From positions 124,001 through 188,000 of the forward strand of contig NZ_JBFBLC010000005.1 in assembly GCF_040702505.1 (NCBI RefSeq): DNA of 64,000 bases, read 5' to 3'. Below are positions 42,953 to 53,248 of the stretch, piece by piece (position 1 is the first letter of the stretch; the number at the start of each line of letters is the position of its first letter). The translations under genes were made by a program, and so were the position numbers. The notes beneath the pieces are model-generated. The model saw only the letters and a list, made by a program, of their open reading frames with translations, searched no databases and was not told where the DNA came from. The DNA comes from Terrabacter sp040702505 (GTDB lineage: Bacteria > Actinomycetota > Actinomycetes > Actinomycetales > Dermatophilaceae).

Positions 42953-43666
42953 GTGCTCCTGCTCGCGATCGACACCTCCACGACCGCCATCACCGTCGCC
43001 CTGCACGACGGCACGTCGGTCGTGGCCGAGGACACCACCCTCGACGCGCGGGCGCACGCCGAGCACCTCGCTCCCGGCATCAGCAGGGCGCTGGGGCAGG
43101 TCGGTGCCGAGCCGGGCGACGTCACCGACGTCGTGGTCGGCATCGGCCCCGGCCCGTTCACCGGGCTGCGCGTCGGCATCGTGAGCGCCCGCACCTTCGC
43201 CTTCGCGCTCGGCGTGCCCGTCCGCGGCCTGACCAGCCTCGACGCCATCGCGCACGAGGCGTGGCTCGGCGGTCACCGCGGCGACCTGCTCGTCGCGACC
43301 GACGCCCGCCGCAAGGAGGTGTATGCCGCGGCGTACGTCCTCGACGACGCGCGGGCCCAGCGCAGCCAGGACCCTGTGGTGGCCCGAGCCGCCGAGCTCG
43401 ACGAGCAGCTCCGGGCCCTGCCGACCGCGGGCCGAGGGCCCCTCCTCTACCCGGACGCCCTGCCGCATGCGCTCGCGCCGCTCGACGTCAGCGGGGGAGC
43501 GCTCGCCGACCTCGCGGTGCGCCGGCTCGTCGAGCCCCCGTGTGCGGCGGACGGCGAGCTGCAGCAGGTCGACCCGGCACACGGCTTCGACGGCCTGGAG
43601 CCGCTCTACCTGCGCCGGCCCGACGTCTCGCCGGCGCCGGCCGCGGCGAAGTCGACCCTCGGATGA
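42953..43666 (+). CDS. tsaB: tRNA t6A synthesis protein TsaB
   Basis: The 237-residue protein has the ASKHA fold signature LLAIDTSTTAITVALHDG and GIGPGPFTGLRVGIVSARTF. TsaB is an inactive paralogue of TsaD that scaffolds the t6A complex. I place the start at the GTG 42953 because the fold begins there (VLLLAIDTST) and a -10 box fits. The track of open frame upstream is not conserved in character. The stop overlaps rimI (ATGA). Confidence 0.93.
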   Translation: MLLLAIDTSTTAITVALHDGTSVVAEDTTLDARAHAEHLAPGISRALGQVGAEPGDVTDVVVGIGPGPFTGLRVGIVSARTFAFALGVPVRGLTSLDAIAHEAWLGGHRGDLLVATDARRKEVYAAAYVLDDARAQRSQDPVVARAAELDEQLRALPTAGRGPLLYPDALPHALAPLDVSGGALADLAVRRLVEPPCAADGELQQVDPAHGFDGLEPLYLRRPDVSPAPAAAKSTLG

Positions 43667-44160
43667 CGGTCGTGGAGCCGGACGTGCACGCCGTCGAGCA
43701 GGTGACGCTGCGCGACCTCGAGTGGACCGACCTGGCCCACCTCGCCGAGCTCGAGCAGCACCTCTTCGCCTCCGATGCCTGGTCGGAGCAGACGTGGTGG
43801 GCCGAGCTCGCCGGCCGCCCCCGACGCGACTACGTCGTGGCGACGGCCACCGACGGAGCCATCGCCGGGTATGCCGGCCTCGACGTCGCCGGCGACGTGG
43901 CCGACGTCATGACCGTCGCCGTCGCACCCACGCACCAGGGCAACGGGGTCGGGAGGGTGCTCCTCGCGGAGCTCGTCCGGCGCGCCACCGAGCGGAGGGC
44001 CGAGGCGGTGCTGCTCGAGGTGCGCGCCGACAACCACGCCGCCCGCCGCCTCTACGAGCGGGCCGGCTTCGAGGTCATCTCGGTCCGCCGCCGCTACTAC
44101 CAACCCGGGGACGTGGACGCGCTCGTGATGCGTCTGCTCCTCACGAAGGGAGACGCATGA
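43663..44160 (+). CDS. rimI: Ribosomal-protein-S18-alanine N-acetyltransferase-like GNAT
   Basis: The 165-residue GNAT protein has the acetyl-CoA loop APTHQGNGVGRVLL, LEVRADNHAARRLYERAGF and ISVRRRYYQPGDVDALVM, the RimI hallmarks. RimI acetylates the N-terminus of S18. In actinobacteria it lies between tsaB and tsaD and may also act on other proteins. It overlaps both neighbours by 4 nt. Confidence 0.92.
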   Translation: MTVVEPDVHAVEQVTLRDLEWTDLAHLAELEQHLFASDAWSEQTWWAELAGRPRRDYVVATATDGAIAGYAGLDVAGDVADVMTVAVAPTHQGNGVGRVLLAELVRRATERRAEAVLLEVRADNHAARRLYERAGFEVISVRRRYYQPGDVDALVMRLLLTKGDA

Positions 44161-45203
44161 GCGACGAGCCCCTCGTCCTCGGCATCGAGACCTCCTGCGA
44201 CGAGACCGGCGTCGGCATCGTCCGCGGGCAGACCCTGCTCGTCGACACCGTGGCCAGCAGCGTCGACGAGCACGCCCGCTTCGGCGGGGTCGTCCCCGAG
44301 GTCGCGAGCCGCGCGCACCTCGAGGCCATGGTCCCGACCATCGAACGCGCCTGCCGTGACGCCGGCGTGGCGCTGCGCGACCTCGACGCCATCTCGGTGA
44401 CCTCCGGTCCCGGCCTCGCCGGCGCACTGCTCGTCGGCGTCGCGTCCGCCAAGGCGCTCGCGCTGGCCCTCGGCAAGCCGATCTACGGCGTCAACCACCT
44501 CGCCTCGCACGTGGCCGTCGACATCGTCGAGCACGGCCCGCTGCCCGAGCCCACCATGGCGATGCTCGTCTCGGGCGGCCACTCGTCCCTGCTGCTCGTG
44601 CCCGACGTCACCAACGACGTCCGCTCGCTCGGCTCCACCATGGACGACGCGGCCGGCGAGGCGTTCGACAAGGTCGCCCGCGTCCTCGGCCTGCCGTTCC
44701 CGGGCGGCCCGCACGTGGACCGCGCTGCGCGAGAGGGCAACCGGGTCGCCATCGACTTCCCCCGCGGCCTGACGACCGGCCGCGACATGGAGCGGCACCG
44801 CTTCGACTTCTCCTTCTCGGGCCTCAAGACCGCCGTCGCCCGGTGGGTCGAGACCCGGCAGCGGGCCGGCGAGAACGTCCCCGTCGCCGACGTCGCCGCC
44901 AGCTTCCAGGAGGCCGTCGTCGACGTCCTCACCCGCAAGGCCCTTCTCGCCTGCAAGGAGAACGACGTCGAGCACCTGCTCATCGGCGGCGGTGTCGCCG
45001 CCAACTCCCGCCTGCGCGCGCTCGCTCAGGAGCGGTGCGACAAGGCTGGCGTGACGCTGCGTGTGCCGCGACCCGGGCTGTGCACCGACAACGGGGCGAT
45101 GGTCGCGGCGTTGGGGGCGCAGATGGTGGCGAAGGGGCGCGAGCCGAGCGACCTCGGGCTGCCGACGGACTCGTCGATGCCGGTGACTCTCGTTCAGGCG
45201 TAG
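44157..45203 (+). CDS. tsaD: tRNA N6-adenosine threonylcarbamoyltransferase TsaD
   Basis: This 348-residue ASKHA-fold metalloenzyme has LGIETSCDETGVGIV and the metal site NHLASHVAV (two His). SGGHSSLLLV, DDAAGEAFDKVARVLGLP and CTDNGAMVAALG follow. It transfers the threonylcarbamoyl group to A37 of tRNA. It is the last gene of the tsaB-rimI-tsaD unit. AAGGGAG lies about 5 nt upstream of the start. A small AGCCC-GGGCT hairpin follows the stop at about 45209. Confidence 0.96.
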   Translation: MSDEPLVLGIETSCDETGVGIVRGQTLLVDTVASSVDEHARFGGVVPEVASRAHLEAMVPTIERACRDAGVALRDLDAISVTSGPGLAGALLVGVASAKALALALGKPIYGVNHLASHVAVDIVEHGPLPEPTMAMLVSGGHSSLLLVPDVTNDVRSLGSTMDDAAGEAFDKVARVLGLPFPGGPHVDRAAREGNRVAIDFPRGLTTGRDMERHRFDFSFSGLKTAVARWVETRQRAGENVPVADVAASFQEAVVDVLTRKALLACKENDVEHLLIGGGVAANSRLRALAQERCDKAGVTLRVPRPGLCTDNGAMVAALGAQMVAKGREPSDLGLPTDSSMPVTLVQA

Positions 45204-45500
45204 GTTCAAGCCCGCCGGGCTGCTTTCGTCGGGCGCCCAACCGCCCTCGCGGCGTGGAGCGTCAGCCGGCGTCCCAGCGCACCGCTCACTCGCGTACGCC
45301 GCTTGCCGGCTGCCGATGCCGCTCGGGCGCCCGCGCGCCCTCCTTCACCCTCACGCCCACCCTCGTCCTGGCTGCTCTGGGCCCGGCCGCGCGCGGTCTG
45401 CAGCCCCCGTGGGGCGTCGCATCACGTCCTGGGAGGTTGCGGCTTCGGTGGGGGAGGCGGCGGTTCCGCGGGCGGAGTCGGTCGTTCCTGGTACAGCGGG
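45204..45500. other. Intergenic region after tsaD, no gene seen
   Basis: These 297 bp separate the convergent tsaD and GH3 genes. Open frames on both strands run through it but lack starts, ribosome binding sites and domains. The only structure I see is the short hairpin at 45209-45221. The Pro/Arg/Ala-rich reading is typical of chance frames in such G+C-rich DNA. Confidence 0.5.
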
Positions 45501-46823
45501 TCAGGGGCAGTGGGCGAGGCCCAATCTCAGCTTGAGGTCGACGACCCGGGTGGTGGCGGCTTCGACCTGCTTGGCGAAGGCGGGGTTGGATCGGGCTTTC
45601 TGGGTGATGGCGTCGTGCATGGCGGGGACGGTGTCGGGGCGGGCGGTCAGGGTGATGTCGCCGCCGGCCTCGATGAAGCGGGTGGCGCGCTCGCCGACCG
45701 GAGCGGCGGAGACGGACTTCGCGGCGCCCACGTCGTCGGTGATGACGACACCGTCGTAGGAGAGCTGGTCGCGCAGGAGGTCGGAGACGATGCGCTTGGA
45801 GAAGACGGCGTTGGTGCCGGGGTCGATCCGGCTGTAGATGGCCGAGCCGACCATGACCATCTCCACCCCGTCCTGGATGCCGGTGCGGAAGGGCTCGAGG
45901 TAGGGGTCGTCGGCTGTCGTCGTGCCGTCGGTGATCCCACGAGCCGTCACGTCGGTGTTGCCGGTGATCCGACCGATGCCGGGGAAGTGCTTGACCGTGG
46001 CGGCCATCCCGCCGGCGCGCATGCCGGCGAGGAAGGCGCCGACCATCGCGGACACCCGCTGGGGGTCGCTCGAGTACTGCCGGTCGTACTGCCCGATCGG
46101 CCCGTTGGCGCGACCGATCGAGGTGGGCACCGTGTCGGCGACGGGCGCGAGGTTGACGTTGATGCCGGCCTGGCGCAGCTCGGTGGCCCAGCGCGTCGCC
46201 TGGGAGGTCAGCGTCGCGGGGGAGTCCTGGTCCTGCACGCGGGCGGACGGCATACGGCTGAAGCCCTGCCCCCGCAGCTGCTGCACGGCCCCACCCTCCT
46301 GGTCCGCGGCGAGGAGCAGCCCGAGCCCGGCGGTGTCGGCCTCGGAGGCGAGGCCGGCGAGGTGGCGCGTCGTGGCGCGCACCGAGTCGACGCCGCCGGT
46401 CCAGCCGCCGAGGAGGATGACGCCGCCGAGGTGACGGCGGGCCACGAGCGCGTCAAGGCTGGTGCGGCTCGTGTCGCTGCCGAGGCCCACCATGAGCAGC
46501 TGCCCGGCGCGCTCGCTCGGGCTCATGCGGGCGACGATCGTCGGGGCGCAGGAGGCCGGCGCGGCCGGCGTGCTCGGTGACGGCGAGGCGCTGGGGGAGG
46601 CGCCGCTCGACGTGACGGAGCCCGTCGGGGTGGGGGAGGAGGCGCTTGGGGTCTCGGGGCTCGTGGGCATCTGGGTGCTCGAAAGTTGTGGAGTCGACGC
46701 GGTCGGAGCGGCGCTCGGTGTGGGGCTGGAGCTGCAGGCTGCGGCCAGAGAGGTCGCCGCGGCGACCAGGACGGCCACGCTGAAGGTGGGGGTGCGGTCG
46801 CGTCGGCGGTGGCTCTGGCGCAT
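45501..46823 (-). CDS. GH3-family beta-N-acetylglucosaminidase-like lipoprotein (LpqI/NagZ type)
   Basis: The 440-residue protein has a lipoprotein signal ending at Cys30 (SLAAAC) and a Ser/Thr/Pro linker (residues 31-90). The glycoside hydrolase family 3 domain shows LLAADQEGGAVQQL, the signature VKHFPGIGR (substrate-binding Lys-His and acid-base loop) and a probable nucleophile Asp in DGVVITDDVGA. LpqI of M. tuberculosis is a lipoprotein of this kind and releases GlcNAc from peptidoglycan fragments. A role in wall recycling is therefore likely. The open frame extends far upstream of the ATG at 46823 but overlaps the divergent gene and lacks a signal. Confidence 0.88.
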   Translation of the reverse strand: MRQSHRRRDRTPTFSVAVLVAAATSLAAACSSSPTPSAAPTASTPQLSSTQMPTSPETPSASSPTPTGSVTSSGASPSASPSPSTPAAPASCAPTIVARMSPSERAGQLLMVGLGSDTSRTSLDALVARRHLGGVILLGGWTGGVDSVRATTRHLAGLASEADTAGLGLLLAADQEGGAVQQLRGQGFSRMPSARVQDQDSPATLTSQATRWATELRQAGINVNLAPVADTVPTSIGRANGPIGQYDRQYSSDPQRVSAMVGAFLAGMRAGGMAATVKHFPGIGRITGNTDVTARGITDGTTTADDPYLEPFRTGIQDGVEMVMVGSAIYSRIDPGTNAVFSKRIVSDLLRDQLSYDGVVITDDVGAAKSVSAAPVGERATRFIEAGGDITLTARPDTVPAMHDAITQKARSNPAFAKQVEAATTRVVDLKLRLGLAHCP

Positions 46824-46883
46824 CGATCGAGCGTATCCCGCGAAGCCGCCGCTCTCCGCGTGCCACCCGGGAGTTCGGGCCGG

Positions 46884-46889
46884 TACGTT
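46884..46889 (+). promoter_or_regulatory. -10 element (TACGTT), likely leaderless start
   Basis: TACGTT ends six bases before the GTG at 46896 of the nucleoside hydrolase gene, with no ribosome binding site between. Confidence 0.4.
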
Positions 46890-46895
46890 GCCCCG

Positions 46896-47885
46896 GTGAC
46901 GACACCACCGATCCCGGTCGTGCTCGACGTCGACACCGGAGTCGACGACGCGTGCGCCATCCTGCTCGCTTCCCTGCACCCCGGGCTCGACTTCCGCGCG
47001 GTCTCGTGCGTCGGCGGCAACGCGTCGGTCGACGATGTCGTGCGCAACACCCTGCTGGTCCTCGAGACCGCTGGGCGGTCCGACGTGCCGGTCGCGCGCG
47101 GAGCCGAGCGGCCGCTGCTCGAGGCGCCGGTGGACGCGCGGCACGTGCACGGCGATGACGGGATGGCCGACCTCGGGTGGGGGCCTGCGGCCCTCTCCGC
47201 CGACCGGCGACATGCGGTCGAGCTGTTGAGGGACGTATGCCGCGAGGCCGCCGAGTCCGAGCGTCCCGTGACGCTCGTGCCCCTTGCACCCCTGACGAAC
47301 ATCGCCCTCCTGCTGCGCACGTATCCCGATGCCGCGCAGGGCATCTCGGAGATCGTGTTCATGGGGGGTGCCGCCGACGTCGGCAACGCGACCGCCTCGG
47401 CGGAGTTCAACGTCTTCCACGACCCGGAGGCGGCCGCCGTGACGCTGGACGCGGCGGCCGACCTCGGGATCCCCGTGACGATGTACGGCCTCGACGTCTT
47501 CTACGAGCCGGTCGTGGGTGCTGACGTGGTCGCCGAGCTGCTCGCGGTCGGCGGGCGAGGCCCGGCGGAGCTCGGCGGCCGGTTGCTCTCCTTCCAGAAC
47601 GAGCGCTTTGGCCGGGACGCCTCCACCATCGGGGACGCGGGCGCGGTGTGCGCGGTCATCGACCGGGCCGGTCTGAGGACCCAGACCCTTCCGCTGCGCG
47701 TCGAGCTCGCCGGCTCGTGGTCGCGCGGGCGCACCATCGTCGACCGTCGCGACTGGAGCGGCGACATGGCCCACGACCCGCACGGTGAGGCACCCGTCCG
47801 CATCGAGGTGGCGCTCGAGGTCGACGGCCCGCGCTACGCCGCGCTCTGGGCCGACACCCTGCTCGGCCGCGTGGGGGCGCGCTGA
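46896..47885 (+). CDS. Inosine-uridine-preferring nucleoside hydrolase
   Basis: The 329-residue hydrolase has the N-terminal calcium-binding DVDTGVDDACAI (DxDxxxDD), VTLVPLAPLTNIALLL and FMGGAADVGNATASAEFNVFHDPEAA. It splits purine or pyrimidine ribonucleosides into base and ribose. The next gene, overlapping at TGATG, is a ribokinase, so the pair salvages the ribose as ribose-5-phosphate. The frame opens further upstream through the divergent GH3 gene, but the family start and the -10 box favour the GTG at 46896. Confidence 0.92.
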   Translation: MTTPPIPVVLDVDTGVDDACAILLASLHPGLDFRAVSCVGGNASVDDVVRNTLLVLETAGRSDVPVARGAERPLLEAPVDARHVHGDDGMADLGWGPAALSADRRHAVELLRDVCREAAESERPVTLVPLAPLTNIALLLRTYPDAAQGISEIVFMGGAADVGNATASAEFNVFHDPEAAAVTLDAAADLGIPVTMYGLDVFYEPVVGADVVAELLAVGGRGPAELGGRLLSFQNERFGRDASTIGDAGAVCAVIDRAGLRTQTLPLRVELAGSWSRGRTIVDRRDWSGDMAHDPHGEAPVRIEVALEVDGPRYAALWADTLLGRVGAR

Positions 47886-48709
47886 TGGGCCGCGTCGTGG
47901 TGCTCGGCTCCCTCAACGTCGACGTCGTCACCCTGGTGGAGCGCCACCCGCTGCCGGGCGAGACGCTGCTCGGCGAGCCGGGCGGGACGTATGCCGGCGG
48001 CAAGGGCGGCAACCAGGCGCTCGCGGCGCGCCGGGCCGGTGCCGACGTCGTCATGGTCGGGTCGGTCGGGACGGACGAGGCCGGCGACGCCTACCTGGCC
48101 CGGCTCCGTGATGCGGGTGTGGAGACCGCCGTGACGCGCGTCCCCGGTGCCCCGACCGGGACGGCGTACATCACGGTGGACGAGGCGGGCGAGAACACGA
48201 TCGTCGTCGTGCCCGGCGCCAATGAGTCGGTCGAGGACGCGTCGCTGAAGGTCGTCGGGCTGGGGCCCGGCGACGTGCTGCTCTGCTCGCTGGAGATCCC
48301 GCTCGACGTCGTCGCCCGTGCCGTGCTCGCGGCCGACAGGGCGGGGGCGCGCGTCGTGCTCAACATGGCGCCGTACTCCCGGCTGCTGGCGGACGCCGTC
48401 GCGGTCTGCGACCCGGTCGTGGTCAACGAGTCGGAGATGCGGCAGCTCGCTGACTCGGGCCTCATGCCCGCTTCGCTGCTCGTGACCTTCGGAGCAGCGG
48501 GCGCGCGGTGGGGGATCGAGTCCGTCGACGGCATACCGGTGGCCAAGCGCGACCTCGGCGACACGGTCGGCGCCGGGGACGCGTTCTGCGGTGCCCTCGC
48601 AGCGGCGCTCGCCAACGGGGCCGACGACCGGTCGGCGCTCGTGGCGGCCAACGCTGCCGGTGCGGCTGCCGTGCGCTGGGTCGGCGCCCAGCCCGATGCC
48701 CGGCTCTGA
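47885..48709 (+). CDS. rbsK: Ribokinase (PfkB family)
   Basis: The 274-residue kinase has LGSLNVDVVTLVERHPLPGE, YAGGKGGNQALAARRAG (ribose site), VVVNESEM and the catalytic DTVGAGDAFCGAL. It phosphorylates ribose released by the hydrolase encoded just upstream. A rare ATA codon near 48533 sits inside a GGCATAC word. Confidence 0.92.
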   Translation: MGRVVVLGSLNVDVVTLVERHPLPGETLLGEPGGTYAGGKGGNQALAARRAGADVVMVGSVGTDEAGDAYLARLRDAGVETAVTRVPGAPTGTAYITVDEAGENTIVVVPGANESVEDASLKVVGLGPGDVLLCSLEIPLDVVARAVLAADRAGARVVLNMAPYSRLLADAVAVCDPVVVNESEMRQLADSGLMPASLLVTFGAAGARWGIESVDGIPVAKRDLGDTVGAGDAFCGALAAALANGADDRSALVAANAAGAAAVRWVGAQPDARL

Positions 48710-48727
48710 AGGACGTGTACCTTGCAC

Positions 48728-48751
48728 GTTACGTAACTTGAGGGTTACGCT
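48728..48751. promoter_or_regulatory. Operator and -10 of the ArsR-type gene
   Basis: The perfect palindrome GTTACGTAAC (48728-48737) is followed at 48744 by another GTTAC that runs into TACGCT (48746-48751), six bases before the GTG at 48758. The site overlaps the promoter, as expected for an autorepressed ArsR-type gene. Confidence 0.55.
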
Positions 48752-48757
48752 CGAATG

Positions 48758-49090
48758 GTGACCGGAACCTGGGAGGCGCTGACCGACCCGACGCGGCGCG
48801 CGATCGTCGAGCGCCTGGCTCGGCGGGAGCTGACGGCCGGCGAGGTCGCGGCGCTCTTCGACGTGTCGCGGCCGGGCATCTCGCGCCACCTCCGGGTGCT
48901 GCGCGAGGCCGGGGTGGTCGAGGCCGAGGCCCGCGGGCAGCAGCGGATCTACCGGGTCGTCCCGGAGGCGCTGGACGAGGTCGAGCAGTGGTGCCGCGAC
49001 GTGCGCAGCTTCTGGGCGCAGCGCCTCGACGCCCTGGACACCGAGATCGCCCGTGGACGACGGGCCCGAGGGAAGGACAGTGATGACTGA
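48758..49090 (+). CDS. ArsR/SmtB-type winged-helix repressor
   Basis: The 110-residue DNA-binding protein has a winged helix: ALTDPTRRAIVERLARRELT, AGEVAALFDVSRPGISRHLRVLREAGVV, then the wing AEARGQQRIYRV. No Cys/His metal site of the arsenic-sensing type is present. It belongs to the SdpR-like subgroup that is usually paired with an SRPBCC protein, which follows here with an 8-nt overlap. The ATG at 48755 is one codon upstream. I use GTG because the -10 box then sits at the usual 6-nt distance. Confidence 0.85.
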   Translation: MTGTWEALTDPTRRAIVERLARRELTAGEVAALFDVSRPGISRHLRVLREAGVVEAEARGQQRIYRVVPEALDEVEQWCRDVRSFWAQRLDALDTEIARGRRARGKDSDD

Positions 49091-49571
49091 GCTGACCGAG
49101 GTGCTGGGCCGGGTGGAGCGCGCGGGCGATCAGGTGGCCGTCGTCTTCGACCGCCACTACGCCACGTCGCCGGAGGACCTCTGGGAGGCCTGCACCGACC
49201 CCGACCGTCTCGCCCGCTGGTTCGCCCCCGTCTCCGGCGACCTGCGCGAGGGAGGCGACTTCACCATCCACTTCGACGCCAGTGACACCCCGCAGTGCCG
49301 CGTCCGCACCTGCTCGCCACCCAAGCGCCTCGTCTGGGAGTGGCCGGTCGGTGACGCCGCAACCCTCGTCTCCGCCGAGATCACCCCCGACGCCGACGGA
49401 GCCAGACTCGTGCTGCGCCACGAGCGCCTCACACCACCGCAGGCTGCCGGCTACGCCGCCGGCTGGGACACCTACGTCCGCCGCCTCGAGGCCGACCTGT
49501 CCGGAGTCCCGCTGCCCGACTGGGACCAGACGTGGACCGCCCTGCACGCACGCTATGCCGCAACGTCCTGA
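49083..49571 (+). CDS. SRPBCC (AHSA1-like) domain protein
   Basis: The 162-residue START/Bet v1-like protein has VVFDRHYATSPEDLWEACTDPDRLARWFAP and LREGGDFTIHFD, then PKRLVWEW and ends in a C-terminal helix. SRPBCC folds bind hydrophobic ligands. Pairs of an ArsR-like repressor and an AHSA1 protein are widespread in actinobacteria, and the ligand of most is unknown. AGGGAAGG precedes the ATG at 49083, and the gene overlaps the regulator. Confidence 0.82.
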   Translation: MTELTEVLGRVERAGDQVAVVFDRHYATSPEDLWEACTDPDRLARWFAPVSGDLREGGDFTIHFDASDTPQCRVRTCSPPKRLVWEWPVGDAATLVSAEITPDADGARLVLRHERLTPPQAAGYAAGWDTYVRRLEADLSGVPLPDWDQTWTALHARYAATS

Positions 49572-49736
49572 GACTCTGCCCGCAACGGGAGAGCGCCGAG
49601 GCGTCCGTCCTTGGGAGCGGCATCGGCGGCGGGCAAGGTGGGCTGGAAGGTCACGTCGCCCGTGAACCGCCCGCCGACGCTCCACGCCGCGAGCGGCGAC
49701 GGGCGCCGCGGTCGCAGCGGCGCGGGAGCAATCGGG

Positions 49737-50978
49737 TCAGGCGGGGCTCACGACGAGCGCGACCTGGCTGCCGCCGATGCGAGTGAGCACGAGGGTGGCC
49801 TCGGAGCCGCCCTTGCCGCGTCCGGTCATCTTCAGCTGCCGCCTCAGCACATCCGCGTCGAGCGTGACGCCGCGCTTCTTGATGGTGACGCGGTCGTGTC
49901 CCTGGTCGCGCAGCCAGCGCGCGAGCCGCTTCGTCGACAGTGGCATGGCCTCGAGGACCCGGAACCGACGCGCCCACGGCACCTCGCCGGCGCGGTCGCT
50001 GGTCACGTAGCCCACGCCGGAGGCGAGCTCGGCGCCGTCGACCGCCGAGACCAACGCACCCGTGAGGCCTGCCCGGATCACGGCGCGGTCCGGCTCGTAG
50101 AGCCACTCGCCGACCTCCGCCACCGACCCGAGTGCCGGCTCGAGCGCGCCGTCGCCGGCGTCGCCCTCCGTGACGACCCACGTCGACGACTCGGTGCACA
50201 CGGCGGCCGTGCGGCCGGAGGTCGCCGCGAGCGGCCCCCACCAGACGGCGCACTCGAGCACCTCGCCGTGCCAGGAGGTCCACTGCGCCTCCGCGCCCCG
50301 GGGCACCGACCCGTGCGCGAAGGCGGGGGAGAGCTTCGCGCCGGTCGCCGGCACCTGGTCCGCGAAGGCGAGCACCCGGGACCACGAGGGCGAGATCGCA
50401 TCGAGGGAGAAGACGCGCTTGGTGCGGCCGCGGGCATCGGTGACACCGCTGACCCGGCGGGCGGGGTCGAGCCACACCCCGACGGTGCGGGCGGCGGCAC
50501 CCCGGGGGAGGCGTACGTCCTCGGCGAGCGCGTGACGGACGTGGGCGGTGGGCCAGTGGCGCAGGTTCACGGCGGCGATGCGGGCCGTCGCGTCGTCCGC
50601 GTCGACGGCCTGCACGGCCAGGTCGAGCCGGGCGAAGGCCATCGCGTCGGCGCCCAGCCCGCACCCGAGGTCGTGGACCTCACGGACGCCGGCGGCGGCA
50701 TACCGGTGGGCGTGGCGGGCGGCGATCGCCAGGCGCGTCGACTGCTCCAGCCCGTCGGGCGTGAAGAGCATGCCGGCGGCGAAGTCACCGAACTTGTCGA
50801 CGGCCCGGGCGCGCAGCCGGGACTGCGTCATCGCGGCCGCGACGAGGTCGGCGTCGAAGCCCGCGTCGCGCAGCCGGCCCTGCAGCGAGAGGGACGCGGC
50901 CTCGTCATAGGGAGGCAGCGACTGGAGCAGCGCCCAGCCCTCACCGGCGGCAAGGCGGTCGACCATCGCGGCGTCCAT
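49737..50978 (-). CDS. Class I SAM-dependent methyltransferase, THUMP-like family
   Basis: The 413-residue protein has SAM motif I VHDLGCGLGADAMAFA (about residues 105-120) with VQAVDADDATARIAAVN, and the substrate-side LDPARR. The C-terminal domain (from about residue 325) with RWLRDQGHDRVTIKKRGV resembles the THUMP-like domain of this family, so RNA is a plausible substrate. The start CAT at 50978 is about 200 bp from groES, and the CIRCE operators lie between the two. An upstream extension of the frame was rejected because it runs into the operators. Confidence 0.78.
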   Translation of the reverse strand: MDAAMVDRLAAGEGWALLQSLPPYDEAASLSLQGRLRDAGFDADLVAAAMTQSRLRARAVDKFGDFAAGMLFTPDGLEQSTRLAIAARHAHRYAAAGVREVHDLGCGLGADAMAFARLDLAVQAVDADDATARIAAVNLRHWPTAHVRHALAEDVRLPRGAAARTVGVWLDPARRVSGVTDARGRTKRVFSLDAISPSWSRVLAFADQVPATGAKLSPAFAHGSVPRGAEAQWTSWHGEVLECAVWWGPLAATSGRTAAVCTESSTWVVTEGDAGDGALEPALGSVAEVGEWLYEPDRAVIRAGLTGALVSAVDGAELASGVGYVTSDRAGEVPWARRFRVLEAMPLSTKRLARWLRDQGHDRVTIKKRGVTLDADVLRRQLKMTGRGKGGSEATLVLTRIGGSQVALVVSPA

Positions 50979-51008
50979 GGCGCCATCCTGCCAGCGCCGC
51001 CACGAGTG

Positions 51009-51035
51009 TTGGCACTCGACTTGACCGAGTGCTAA
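51009..51035. promoter_or_regulatory. CIRCE operator 1 (HrcA)
   Basis: TTGGCACTC and GAGTGCTAA are separated by exactly 9 bp. This matches the CIRCE consensus TTAGCACTC-N9-GAGTGCTAA with one mismatch. The spacer contains the -35 box of the groES promoter. Confidence 0.95.
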
Positions 51036-51050
51036 TCGCCTACCTAGATT
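51021..51050 (+). promoter_or_regulatory. groES promoter
   Basis: TTGACC (51021-51026) and TAGATT (51045-51050) lie 18 bp apart. The -35 is inside CIRCE 1, and CIRCE 2 begins 8 bp after the -10, so HrcA bound at either site would block RNA polymerase. Confidence 0.75.
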
Positions 51051-51057
51051 TGCCGTG

Positions 51058-51084
51058 TTGGCACTCTCGAGCCGAAAGTGCCAG
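51058..51084. promoter_or_regulatory. CIRCE operator 2 (degenerate)
   Basis: TTGGCACTC, 9 bp, then AAGTGCCAG: the left arm is identical to CIRCE 1 and the right arm has three changes from consensus. It covers the probable transcription start. Confidence 0.8.
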
Positions 51085-51186
51085 CGCCCTCCTCGAGGGA
51101 GGTCGACCCCCGCGACGGCGGCCAGCCTCGAAGAGCCCACAGTCCGTCGTCAGTTTTCCGACTGTCCCGAAGGGAAGGTCACCACC

Positions 51187-51483
51187 GTGTCGGTTTCCAT
51201 CAAGCCGCTCGAAGACCGCATCGTCGTCAAGTCCCTCGAGGCCGAGCAGACCACTGCCTCGGGCCTCGTCATCCCGGACACGGCCAAGGAGAAGCCCCAG
51301 GAGGGCGAGGTCGTCGCCGTGGGCCCCGGCCGCTTCAGCGACAACGGCACCGAGCGCGTCCCGCTCGACGTCAAGGTCGGCGACAAGGTCATCTTCAGCA
51401 AGTACGGCGGCACCGAGGTCAAGCACGGCGGTGAGGAGTTCCTGATCCTCTCCGCGCGCGACGTCCTCGCGATCGTCGGCTGA
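51187..51483 (+). CDS. groES: Co-chaperonin GroES
   Basis: The 98-residue protein is the normal GroES length, with IKPLEDRIVVKSLEAEQTT, the mobile loop SGLVIPDTAKEK, EGEVVAVGPG and GTEVKHGGEEFLILSARDVLAIV. It caps GroEL during folding. The GTG at 51187 has GGAAGG 9 nt upstream. The open frame extends 44 codons upstream through the operators, which is not real. groEL follows after 111 bp that include one GTATGCC word (51491). Confidence 0.97.
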   Translation: MSVSIKPLEDRIVVKSLEAEQTTASGLVIPDTAKEKPQEGEVVAVGPGRFSDNGTERVPLDVKVGDKVIFSKYGGTEVKHGGEEFLILSARDVLAIVG

Positions 51484-51594
51484 CCCAGCCGTATGCCGTG
51501 ACCGCACCCCGGTGAGCCCCGCTGGGGTCTCCCCGGGGTGCGTCTCGTTTCCCCCAAGCACCGCAACCCAAGCAACCCGAGCCAAAGGAACACC

Positions 51595-53208
<1,614 letters not shown>

Positions 53209-53248
53209 CCTGCCCAGCTCCGTCCTGGCGTCAGACGCCTGAGGCACG

